This document shows, in pieces, positions 45,187 through 52,508 of a stretch of 64,000 nt of DNA. Within the stretch, counting starts at the first letter, position 1. The number at the start of each line of letters is the position of its first letter. The translations under genes were made by a program, and so were the position numbers. The notes beneath the pieces were generated by a model. It was not told the origin of the DNA, ran no database searches, and saw nothing but the letters and a program-made list of their open reading frames with translations. The stretch is from HGM04593 sp045661225 (lineage in GTDB: Bacteria; Bacteroidota; Bacteroidia; Bacteroidales; Bacteroidaceae): contig JAZRFF010000017.1 in the NCBI GenBank assembly GCA_045661225.1, positions 4,767-68,766 of the forward strand, given 5' to 3'.

Positions 45187-46179
45187 ATGAAGTATTTGAC
45201 AGATGAAAAATTGGTAATTGTCGGTGCTGCCGGTATGATTGGTTCAAATATGGCGCAGTCGGCTCTTATGATGGGTTTGACAACAAATCTTTGTCTCTAC
45301 GATGTATTCTCGCCCGAGGGTGTTGCCGAGGAGATGCGTCAGAGTGGCTTTGACGATGTGAATATTACAGCAACAACCGATGTTGCCGAGGCTTTTAAAG
45401 ATGCAAAGTACATTATTTCTTCAGGTGGTGCACCACGTAAAGAGGGTATGACACGTGAGGATCTTTTGGCAGGTAACTGTAAAATTGCCGAGGAACTTGG
45501 TAAGAATATCAAGACCTACTGCCCCGATGTTAAGCACGTGGTAATTATCTTCAACCCTGCCGACTTGACAGGCCTTGTTACTCTTCTTTACTCAGGCTTG
45601 AAGCCCGGTCAGGTGACAACACTCGCAGGTCTCGACTCTACACGTCTGCAGAACGCTCTTGCCAAGAAGTTTGGCGTGATGATGAACGAGGTTACAGGCT
45701 GTGCAACTTATGGTGGCCACGGTGAGCAGATGGCAGTGTTCGGTAGCGCTGTCAAGATTGCCGGCAAACCTCTTACCGACTATATTGGTACAGCTGAGTT
45801 CCCCGTTGAGGAGTGGGAGCAGATGAAGAAAGACGTTACACAGGGCGGTGCGGCTATCATCAAGCTGCGTGGTCGTTCGTCGTTCCAGAGCCCCTCTTAC
45901 CTCTCGGTAGAGATGATTCGTTCGGTTATGGGCGGCGAGACATTCCGTTACCCTGCAGGTACATACGTATCGAACGAGAAGTACAACCACATTATGATGG
46001 CTATGGATACAGTTCTCGATGCTAACGGTTGCTCGTATAAGATGCCCGTTGGTACACCCGAGGAGATTGCTAAGCTCGATGCAAGCTACGAGCACCTTTG
46101 CAAGATGCGCGACGAACTTGTTACATTGAACATTGTTCCCGCAATCTCGGAGTGGAGCAGCATCAACCCCAACCTTTAA
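45187..46179 (+). CDS. mdh: Malate dehydrogenase
   Basis: NAD-dependent interconversion of malate and oxaloacetate, part of the reductive branch toward succinate in anaerobic Bacteroidales. The 330-residue protein has the nucleotide-binding loop GAAGMIG (13-19), SGGAPRKEGM, NPADLTGL, and the catalytic histidine region YGGHGEQM. Hand count of the first 180 codons gives nine GAG to two GAA for glutamate. A perfect hairpin terminator follows. Confidence 0.95.
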   Translation: MKYLTDEKLVIVGAAGMIGSNMAQSALMMGLTTNLCLYDVFSPEGVAEEMRQSGFDDVNITATTDVAEAFKDAKYIISSGGAPRKEGMTREDLLAGNCKIAEELGKNIKTYCPDVKHVVIIFNPADLTGLVTLLYSGLKPGQVTTLAGLDSTRLQNALAKKFGVMMNEVTGCATYGGHGEQMAVFGSAVKIAGKPLTDYIGTAEFPVEEWEQMKKDVTQGGAAIIKLRGRSSFQSPSYLSVEMIRSVMGGETFRYPAGTYVSNEKYNHIMMAMDTVLDANGCSYKMPVGTPEEIAKLDASYEHLCKMRDELVTLNIVPAISEWSSINPNL

Positions 46180-46201
46180 TATATTAAGGTGAAAAAAACA
46201 C

Positions 46202-46230
46202 AAGCGTGGGACCGCAGTCCCACGCTTTTT
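46202..46230 (+). terminator. Terminator after mdh
   Basis: AAGCGTGGGAC (46202-46212), loop CGCA, GTCCCACGCTT (46217-46227), then a T run. Confidence 0.9.
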
Positions 46231-46381
46231 TCTTGTAAATATGTGTTTTAATTGTTGCGCTAATACAAATTAACAAACAAAAAAGGTAAAATAGTGGCTT
46301 GGGGTTATTTTACATAGTTCAACACTTTTTCTTGAGGTGTGTTGTTCGGCAGGGTAATATAAAAAATTAAAAAATATAACT

Positions 46382-48055
46382 ATGAAACATTTGAAACTTA
46401 TATTTGTGACGGTGCTATTGCTGTACGTTGTGGCGGCGAGTGCCGAAACGGTTGTTGTCAATGGTGTTACCTATGACGTTATTAAAAAGGTAAAAGAGGC
46501 AAAAGTAATTGCCGGAGAAACAAAATATACCGGTGATGTGGTAATTCCTTCAATTATTGAATATGATGGTGTAACCTATAGTGTTACAAGCATTGGCGAT
46601 TATGCTTTTTATGATTGCAGTAATTTAGTAAGTGTGGAAATTTCTAATAGTATTAGAAATATTGGCGTCAGTGCTTTCTCAGGTTGTAAAGGTCTGAAGG
46701 AGATATCAATCCCGGAAAGTGTCGTTGTTGTCTCTGAAGGTGCGTTTGGGGGTTGTTCGGGTCTTGGCGAAATTGTGATTCCTGGCAGTGTGGTCTCTCT
46801 TGGGGATGGTGCATTCGCTGGGTGTACGTCATTGAAAAGTGCAATAATTCCTGGAATGCTGCAGTATGTCGGTAGTAGCTCATTTTCTGGTTGCACCGCT
46901 CTCGTTGATGTGATTATTTGTGATGGCATCTCAAATGTCAGTAATTATATGTTTGACAATTGTTCACAACTTGAAAATTTAACGATAGGTAATGGCGTTG
47001 CTTCTATTGGTACTTGTGCATTTAGAAATTGTATGGCTCTAAAGGGGGTAAGAATACCCGGTAGTGTTACAGAAATTGCAGGGGAGGCTTTTGTGGATTG
47101 TTGGGCTTTGGAATCTGTTGTTTTTGAAAATTGTGCAGTGGTTGTAGGAGATAATGCTTTTAGACGTTGTGTGGGTCTTAAGGATTTATTTTTGGGTGAC
47201 TCTGTTGAGGTAATTGGTGCGGCTGCTTTTTATGGTTGCTCTCTTCTTGAGAGTGTTGTAATTCCTAATAGTGTTGTAGGCGTTTATAGTTTTGCATTTT
47301 CGGGTTGTGAAAAACTTAAAACTCTTGTCATTGGTAGCGGGGTTAAACGCATAGAGTCTTGCGCATTTGAAAAATGTGAAGAACTTACCGATGTGTATTG
47401 TCTGGCTACTGATGTCCCTACAACGATAGTGACTGCTTTTAATGAATCGTATCCTGAGGGTATGTCTCTTTATGTGCCTGAGTGTTCTATTGATGCTTAT
47501 AAAGCAACTGCGCCGTGGAGTTATTTTGGTGTGATAACGATTTTAGACGATGATATTGAAGAACCTGAGGTTCCGGCGCTTCCACAGTGCGCAACTCCTG
47601 TAATAGGTTACGAAGATGGCGCGCTTGTGATAACTTGTGACACCGATGGCGCGCAGTTTGTGACCACTATTGTCGATAGTGACATTAAAACGCATTACAG
47701 TGGCGTGATAGAGCTTTCGGCAACGTATAATATAACTACTTATGCAACAAAGGCTGGTTACGACAATTCGGCTACGGTTACAGCAACGCTTTGTTGGGTG
47801 CCGGTAAACGGTGCTGGTGATACGGGAGTAATTGAGGTCGAGGCGGTTCCGGTACTTGTTACTGCAAAGGAGGACGTTGTTGCGGTGCGTGGTGGTAATA
47901 ATGGTGCAACGGTTGCTGTTTACTCTCTTGGCGGAGTGTATGCGGGTGGTGCTGTTATTGCTAATGGCGAGGCTAATGTGGCGGTCGATGCCGAGAGGGG
48001 AACAACGCTCATTGTGGAGGTTGCCGGCAAGGGTATTAAGGTTGTTGTGCAGTAA
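46382..48055 (+). CDS. BspA-like leucine-rich-repeat surface protein
   Basis: Secreted protein of 557 residues with signal peptide LKLIFVTVLLLYVVAASA. From residue 71 there are twelve uninterrupted 23-residue LRR_5-type repeats, pattern IGxxAFxxCxxLxxVxIPxSVxx, each keeping the central phenylalanine (YMF or SSF in two of them) and a cysteine. A beta-domain with CDTDGAQ follows, then a C-terminal segment with VAVYSLGG and ending IKVVVQ, similar to type IX secretion sorting domains. BspA-like proteins bind host surfaces in oral and gut species; that role is inferred. The gene is A/T-richer and more valine- and GTT-rich than its neighbours, which may signal transfer. Confidence 0.88.
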   Translation: MKHLKLIFVTVLLLYVVAASAETVVVNGVTYDVIKKVKEAKVIAGETKYTGDVVIPSIIEYDGVTYSVTSIGDYAFYDCSNLVSVEISNSIRNIGVSAFSGCKGLKEISIPESVVVVSEGAFGGCSGLGEIVIPGSVVSLGDGAFAGCTSLKSAIIPGMLQYVGSSSFSGCTALVDVIICDGISNVSNYMFDNCSQLENLTIGNGVASIGTCAFRNCMALKGVRIPGSVTEIAGEAFVDCWALESVVFENCAVVVGDNAFRRCVGLKDLFLGDSVEVIGAAAFYGCSLLESVVIPNSVVGVYSFAFSGCEKLKTLVIGSGVKRIESCAFEKCEELTDVYCLATDVPTTIVTAFNESYPEGMSLYVPECSIDAYKATAPWSYFGVITILDDDIEEPEVPALPQCATPVIGYEDGALVITCDTDGAQFVTTIVDSDIKTHYSGVIELSATYNITTYATKAGYDNSATVTATLCWVPVNGAGDTGVIEVEAVPVLVTAKEDVVAVRGGNNGATVAVYSLGGVYAGGAVIANGEANVAVDAERGTTLIVEVAGKGIKVVVQ

Positions 48056-48112
48056 TGTAAGGTGTTTCGAAGGGTACTTAATCAACTTTTCTGCAAAAAA
48101 TAGTCCAAAAGT

Positions 48113-48143
48113 TTTGCTGTTTAAGAAAATGTATCTACTTTTG
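48113..48143 (+). promoter_or_regulatory. Promoter for rpsU
   Basis: TTTG (48113-48116), a 19-base spacer, and TACTTTTG (48136-48143). Confidence 0.65.
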
Positions 48144-48196
48144 CGCTGCATTTTGTCTAAAGTGAAATAATATAAACTAAATAAATAAAATAGGAA

Positions 48197-48388
48197 ATGA
48201 TTGTAGTACCTGTTAAAGAGGGCGAGAACATTGATAGAGCTCTCAAGAAATTTAAGAGAAAATTCGAGAAAACCGGTGTAGTTAAGGAGTTGCGTGCGCG
48301 TCAGCAGTTTGACAAGCCTTCAGTTCTTAAAAGACTTAAAATGGAGCACGCTATCTACGTGCAGAAACTTCGTGCTAACGAGGAATAA
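48197..48388 (+). CDS. rpsU: 30S ribosomal protein S21
   Basis: A 63-residue basic protein starting MIVVPVKEGENIDRALKKFK, the S21 signature, and continuing with KLKMEHAIYVQKLR. S21 sits near the anti-Shine-Dalgarno end of 16S rRNA, and in Bacteroidota it helps hide that sequence, which fits the weak ribosome binding sites seen here. It heads the rpsU-xerC-hpf run that is usual in this order. Confidence 0.95.
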   Translation: MIVVPVKEGENIDRALKKFKRKFEKTGVVKELRARQQFDKPSVLKRLKMEHAIYVQKLRANEE

Positions 48389-48426
48389 AAAACAGAATTT
48401 TCTTGTTTTTTAAATTAAAGTGACTT

Positions 48427-48467
48427 ATATTCGTTGCCGAAAGGGTTTTCCTTTTGGCAACGAATAT
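48427..48467 (+). promoter_or_regulatory. Hairpin covering the xerC start codon
   Basis: Arms 48427-48444 and 48450-48467 pair over 18 bases with one G-U, loop GTTTT. The 3' arm ends within the xerC ATG (48466-48468). No U run follows, so a translational block of xerC is more likely than a plain rpsU terminator. Confidence 0.6.
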
Positions 48468-49356
48468 GTTTATAGACTCATTCATCGGGTATTTAAAGGC
48501 TGAGCGAAACTACTCGGCGCACACGCTAAGAGCGTATGCAGGCGACCTTCGCTCTTTTGAGACTTATATTGCCCGTGTTGATGAGTCTGTTACTTTTTTT
48601 AATGCCGACCTTGATGTTGTGCGTTTGTGGGTTGCGGCTTTGATGGATAATGGCGCGGCACCGTCGTCGGTGTGCCGCAAGCTTAGCGCTTTGCGTTCTT
48701 TCTATGCTTATCTGCGCTCGGAGAATGTTGTATTCGAAAATCCTACGGCGACGTTGCAGGGGCCTAAACGCCGTAAGCGTCTGCCGGTGTTCATAAGGGA
48801 GGACGAGATGAACAGGCTCATCGATGAGGTCTCCTTCGGTGAGGGGTATGCGGCTTGTCGCGACAGAATGATGATGATTCTGTTCTATGAGACAGGCGTG
48901 CGTCTGTCGGAACTTTTAGGGCTTGACGTCGTTGATATTGATATGGGCGCGTCGGTGATAAAGGTAACGGGCAAAAGAAATAAGCAGCGCATAATACCCT
49001 TTGGTGCTGAGCTCAGGCGCGAATTGCAGTGCTATCTTGAGCAGCGTGTGTCGTTCGCCGGCGTGGGCGATGGCGCTCTGTTTCTTTCGGAGCGCGGCGG
49101 TCGCGTGAGCCGCTCGCACGTGTATAGAATGGTGCGCGAGAGACTTGCCGATGTTACGTCTGTTAAGAAAAAGAGTCCGCACGTGCTGCGGCACTCCTTT
49201 GCAACGGCGATGCTTAACAATAATGCCGAGATAGGCGCCGTAAAGGAACTTCTCGGGCACGAGCGGCTTGCAACAACCGAGGTCTATACCCATCTTACCT
49301 TTGAGGAACTTAAAAAGTTTTATGATAAGGCTCACCCAAGAGCCGGTAACATTTAA
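48466..49356 (+). CDS. xerC: Tyrosine recombinase XerC/XerD
   Basis: Site-specific recombinase, 296 residues from ATG 48466; an in-frame TTG at 48454 would lie in the hairpin. A SAM-like N-terminal DNA-binding domain precedes the catalytic domain, with R146 (GVRLSELL), K170 (GKRNKQR), H239 and R242 (HVLRHSF), H265 (LLGHERL) and the nucleophile Y274 (VYTHLTF) all present. The size and context between rpsU and hpf identify the chromosome-dimer-resolving Xer protein rather than a mobile-element integrase. Confidence 0.92.
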   Translation: MFIDSFIGYLKAERNYSAHTLRAYAGDLRSFETYIARVDESVTFFNADLDVVRLWVAALMDNGAAPSSVCRKLSALRSFYAYLRSENVVFENPTATLQGPKRRKRLPVFIREDEMNRLIDEVSFGEGYAACRDRMMMILFYETGVRLSELLGLDVVDIDMGASVIKVTGKRNKQRIIPFGAELRRELQCYLEQRVSFAGVGDGALFLSERGGRVSRSHVYRMVRERLADVTSVKKKSPHVLRHSFATAMLNNNAEIGAVKELLGHERLATTEVYTHLTFEELKKFYDKAHPRAGNI

Positions 49357-49374
49357 ATAATAGGAGGATTTTTT

Positions 49375-49668
49375 ATGGAGACAAGAATTCAATCGGTACA
49401 TTTCGACGCGTCACAGCAGTTGATGGAGTATGTTGAGAAGAAGGTTGCGAAGCTCGATAAGCTTTGCGAAGGTGCAACGTCTCTCGACGTGGTAATGAAA
49501 CTTATTAAACCCGAGACTGCAAATAATAAGGAGGTTTCCATTCGTTTGTTCACCGGGAATGGCGAATTGTTTGCCTCTAAGGTTGCCGATAAATTTGAGG
49601 ACGCTTTGCTCGGGGCGGTCGATGCAGTTAAGGCGCAAATAGAGAAAAATAGAGATAAAAACAGGTAA
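49375..49668 (+). CDS. hpf: Ribosome hibernation-promoting factor
   Basis: A 97-residue short HPF/RaiA-type protein that binds in the small-subunit channel and inactivates ribosomes at low growth. METRIQSVHFDASQQLMEYV and the central KLDKLCEGATSLDVVMKL fit the family. The C-terminal dimerisation domain of long HPF is absent. It follows xerC by 18 bases and precedes tRNA-Thr, matching the usual Bacteroidales order. Confidence 0.92.
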   Translation: METRIQSVHFDASQQLMEYVEKKVAKLDKLCEGATSLDVVMKLIKPETANNKEVSIRLFTGNGELFASKVADKFEDALLGAVDAVKAQIEKNRDKNR

Positions 49669-49703
49669 AAATGCATTTTTTCTGAAAAAAAACAGGAAAA
49701 TGT

Positions 49704-49733
49704 TTTGTAGTTAAAAAAAAAGCCGTACATTTG
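49704..49733 (+). promoter_or_regulatory. Promoter for tRNA-Thr
   Basis: TTTG (49704-49707), an 18-base spacer, and TACATTTG (49726-49733), 41 bases before the tRNA. Confidence 0.6.
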
Positions 49734-49774
49734 CACTCGCTTTACGACAGTAACGGCGCTACAAATGTACGTTT

Positions 49775-49848
49775 GCCTCTTTAGCTCAGTTGGCCAGAGC
49801 ACGTGATTTGTAATCTCGGGGTCGTTGGTTCGAATCCGACAAGAGGCT
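49775..49848 (+). tRNA. tRNA-Thr (anticodon UGU)
   Basis: The 74-base cloverleaf has acceptor GCCTCTT/AAGAGGC, D stem GCTC/GAGC, anticodon loop TTTGTAA (TGT) on stem CGTGA/TCTCG with a central T-T mismatch, T arm with TTCGAAT, and discriminator T. CCA is not encoded. In Bacteroidales this gene normally begins a Thr-Tyr-Gly-Thr tRNA cluster before tuf, but here nothing of that follows. Confidence 0.93.
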
Positions 49849-49850
49849 CT

Positions 49851-49881
49851 AATGGAGATGTATATTTAATACATCTCCATT
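49851..49881 (+). terminator. Terminator after tRNA-Thr
   Basis: AATGGAGATGTAT (49851-49863) and ATACATCTCCATT (49869-49881), perfect, loop ATTTA, followed by CTTATTAT. It starts three bases after the tRNA. Confidence 0.75.
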
Positions 49882-50013
49882 CTTATTATAAATACTTGAA
49901 AATTGCATAGTATTTGTTTTGTCTTTTCAGTAGGATTCTTTTCATATCTTTTAGTTATAATCCTAGCAATAAATGAAAAGTTAATTTAATCCTTATGGTA
50001 ATATAATAAAAGT

Positions 50014-50040
50014 AAAGAGTTCGGTAACTCCGAACTCTTT
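50014..50040. terminator. Terminator after the fimbrillin-like gene pair
   Basis: AAAGAGTTCGG (50014-50024) and CCGAACTCTTT (50030-50040) with loop TAACT. It lies 50 bases past the stop of the minus-strand gene at 50090. The remaining sequence between the two hairpins (49882-50013) is A/T-rich with no gene. Confidence 0.75.
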
Positions 50041-50089
50041 TCCTGTTTAATGTTTGCTTGTTTGATTGCATTAAAATATTAAACGTGCT

Positions 50090-51454
50090 TTAATCAGCTT
50101 TGGGTAATTGATATGTCTTAACTAAACGAACGTAATACGACCGTTTTTCTCCAGCTTTTGTAGTACGAGTGCCACCTATAAATTGGAATGAATAAAATTC
50201 ATCTTCTTTTAAGCAAAGATAGCGTTCTGATTCACCATTTGCAAGACCGTACAATTCTTCATCATACTCTGATATTAATTCATTCAGTTCTAAACGGTTG
50301 TCACCGCTAAATTGAGCTCGAAGTATGGCTGCTTCGTCGTGAGTAGGTAAACGCCATCCCGAAATGCCATTAACACTATAATCATCAGCAACGTCATCAG
50401 CTTGTGATGTTATGATTTCCCATTCATCCAAGCTCATAAGCAATAGTTCAATTGTCCCTTCATCGGATTCATTTATATCTGCAACAATCATATCATTCCA
50501 GATAGTGCCTACTTGGGGAGCACCTGTTAAATCAATATTTGAAGAATCGTTTTCTTTTTCCTCGTTGTCTTCATCCTTGCTCTCTCCTTCATCTTCTTCT
50601 AACATTACGTTAGCTCCAAATTCAAACTCAACATCTATAGCCTCATCCCAATCGTTCACGTCAAAACTACCGCCTACTATGACTTTATCAGAATAGTTGC
50701 CGGTGACATTGAAGGGTTTGTTGGCTTCAGGAACACCTTTGAATGTATATCCATATGTGGTTTCTGAACCATCTTCCATCTTAAAAAGAATTGAAAATAT
50801 TGTTTCTTTTCCATTGCCTGGAAATATATAAGTATTCTTGGCTATCCATTCTCCTTGTGAATTTAAATCACATTCTACTTTAATCTTTTGATCTTCTCCG
50901 CCATATTGTCCGTTCATCGATAAAGATGAATGTAAGGGAGATATTGTTAATTGTACAGCACTTACATCAGTTGGTACATTTTTTAAAGTTACATTTAAAG
51001 CTGCCACTGCATGTGATAATGTAAGTTTTGCTTTTGTCTCCGTATTTCCGCCTATTACGATGTCAGCTCGTCCCATCATTAGTGGAGTTTTAGCTCCTTT
51101 TGTAGAATTTAGGACAATCACATCATTTAGAGATGGTTTTTCTGGTATTTGATATTCGTCTGATGTACCTGACAAAGCCACGACTTTATAGTCTCCTTTT
51201 GTCATCGGTAATGCCATTTCTTCTTCGTCATCATTCACTGTTTGTGATGCTGTTAGCTTTCCATCTTTATTAAATGCATATAGATAAAGGGGATAAGATA
51301 TTTCCACCCCTGCAGCTGAACGAACTTCTATCTTTAAAGTCTCTTCTTCTGATATTGAAGTAAAATCGTCATCTTCTGGCATTTGTTGACAGGAGAAGAT
51401 TATACCACATGTAATTAGCCCAAGAAGAACATTGAGGATTTTAAGTGTTTTCAT
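50090..51454 (-). CDS. Fimbrillin-like lipoprotein with C-terminal GWRLPT domain
   Basis: A 454-residue predicted lipoprotein: ATG 51454 gives signal NVLLGLITCGIIFSC with the lipidated cysteine after FS. An upstream in-frame start (51484) would overlap the neighbouring gene and bury the signal. The N-terminal half resembles FimB/Mfa-type fimbrillin domains (LTLSHAVAALNVTLKNVP). A very acidic linker (EEDEGESKDEDNEEKENDSS) leads to a C-terminal module with VGTIWNDMIVADI, GWRLPTHDEA and YYVRLVK, the look of DUF1566/Fib_succ_major domains. It is probably a surface or pilus-tip adhesin, and is paired with the next gene. Confidence 0.75.
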   Translation of the reverse strand: MKTLKILNVLLGLITCGIIFSCQQMPEDDDFTSISEEETLKIEVRSAAGVEISYPLYLYAFNKDGKLTASQTVNDDEEEMALPMTKGDYKVVALSGTSDEYQIPEKPSLNDVIVLNSTKGAKTPLMMGRADIVIGGNTETKAKLTLSHAVAALNVTLKNVPTDVSAVQLTISPLHSSLSMNGQYGGEDQKIKVECDLNSQGEWIAKNTYIFPGNGKETIFSILFKMEDGSETTYGYTFKGVPEANKPFNVTGNYSDKVIVGGSFDVNDWDEAIDVEFEFGANVMLEEDEGESKDEDNEEKENDSSNIDLTGAPQVGTIWNDMIVADINESDEGTIELLLMSLDEWEIITSQADDVADDYSVNGISGWRLPTHDEAAILRAQFSGDNRLELNELISEYDEELYGLANGESERYLCLKEDEFYSFQFIGGTRTTKAGEKRSYYVRLVKTYQLPKAD

Positions 51455-51461
51455 GTTTTTT

Positions 51462-52424
51462 TTAATTATTGTTTTCAACTCCATTAATTATTATATCATC
51501 CATTACGACGCCATCAGTCCAATCTGTAATAGAGTTGCCAGATATAGTCAAAACTCCGTCTATCACCTTTAGCCCATATTTATATAGCTTTCCTTGTTCA
51601 AAATAATTATTGGTGGTACCTAAACTTGCAAGTGTTGCGAGATAATTCCTATTCCCAGACGTGTAAGTAATAGTCAATGAAACATTTGAAAGTTCTACTG
51701 TTCCTGAATTAACTATAAAATAAAAAGTCTTGCCTGCTGAAGCAATTGTAATGTTTGATAAGTTCAAATCAATATTATTACCACTTTCATCAGTTGTAAC
51801 AGCCACTTTGTTTTGAGCGTCAAAATTATATGTAGAAGAAGAAATAATATCAGTACCCGTTAACTTAATGTTTTCAACAGATGCATTCAATAAATCACCT
51901 TCTCCTTTTAATGTGATTTGTACTAATGCAGAAACATGCTGGAAAGCATTTGTTCCAGTAAAGGAGACGATTCCATTATTGGTACCATACTTTTGAGTTT
52001 TTTCTGCTACTAAAAAATCTCTACTTGCTACACAACTTATTTCACCGGTTTGTCCAGATAAATTAGGCATTGGTATACTTCCGTCATTTCCAACATTGGT
52101 ATATGGATAAAAGGCTTTGAAAGTATGGTCGCTTGTCTTATCTTCCCAATAGGCTATACCTTTCGAAGTATTCCATGAAGAGCCATTATAAGTCCATTCT
52201 ATAAAACCTTTACCGTTGACAGATAATCCAATTGCATCATTGGTTGTAAAACTTAGATTATTTAGAGTATTGTCGCTACTAACATATCGACCATCGGTAG
52301 ACTCTTCAATACTGGCTTCTATAGACATTGGAAGTTTTTCACTAAAATTTTCAATTTCTTCTGATTGTTGGCATCCTGTCAACATGGCAGTACAACCAAA
52401 AGTTATTAAAATATATTTTTTCAT
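51462..52424 (-). CDS. Fimbrillin family lipoprotein
   Basis: 320 residues with lipoprotein signal ILITFGCTAMLTGC. Family-typical blocks are present: IGLSVNG, YWEDKTSDHTFKAFYPYT, FQHVSALVQITLKGEG, TFYFIVNSG and the C-terminal YKYGLKV followed by ITDWTDG. These mark the Mfa-like/fimbrillin fold used for pili and cell-surface polymers in Bacteroidales. It is seven bases upstream of the second lipoprotein, so the two form an operon. Glutamate codons are almost all GAA, unlike genes left of 49,850. Confidence 0.85.
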   Translation of the reverse strand: MKKYILITFGCTAMLTGCQQSEEIENFSEKLPMSIEASIEESTDGRYVSSDNTLNNLSFTTNDAIGLSVNGKGFIEWTYNGSSWNTSKGIAYWEDKTSDHTFKAFYPYTNVGNDGSIPMPNLSGQTGEISCVASRDFLVAEKTQKYGTNNGIVSFTGTNAFQHVSALVQITLKGEGDLLNASVENIKLTGTDIISSSTYNFDAQNKVAVTTDESGNNIDLNLSNITIASAGKTFYFIVNSGTVELSNVSLTITYTSGNRNYLATLASLGTTNNYFEQGKLYKYGLKVIDGVLTISGNSITDWTDGVVMDDIIINGVENNN

Positions 52425-52455
52425 AATTTTAGTTTAAGGTTAATTCGAATAAAAA

Positions 52456-52485
52456 CATTGCCTACCCAGATAGGCAGGCAATGTG
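52456..52485 (-). terminator. Terminator after the interrupted gdhA
   Basis: ACATTGCCT (52456-52464) and AGGCAATGT (52477-52485). On the minus strand the stem is followed by TTTTTAT. Confidence 0.7.
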
Positions 52486-52508
52486 ATTGTTATAAAAACG
52501 TTGTTGTT

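Noticed and set aside
48466..49356. The tyrosine recombinase as integrase of a mobile element at tRNA-Thr
   Set aside because: Its size and its place between rpsU and hpf identify the housekeeping Xer recombinase; no second att-like copy of the tRNA 3' end and no mobility genes are seen to the right.
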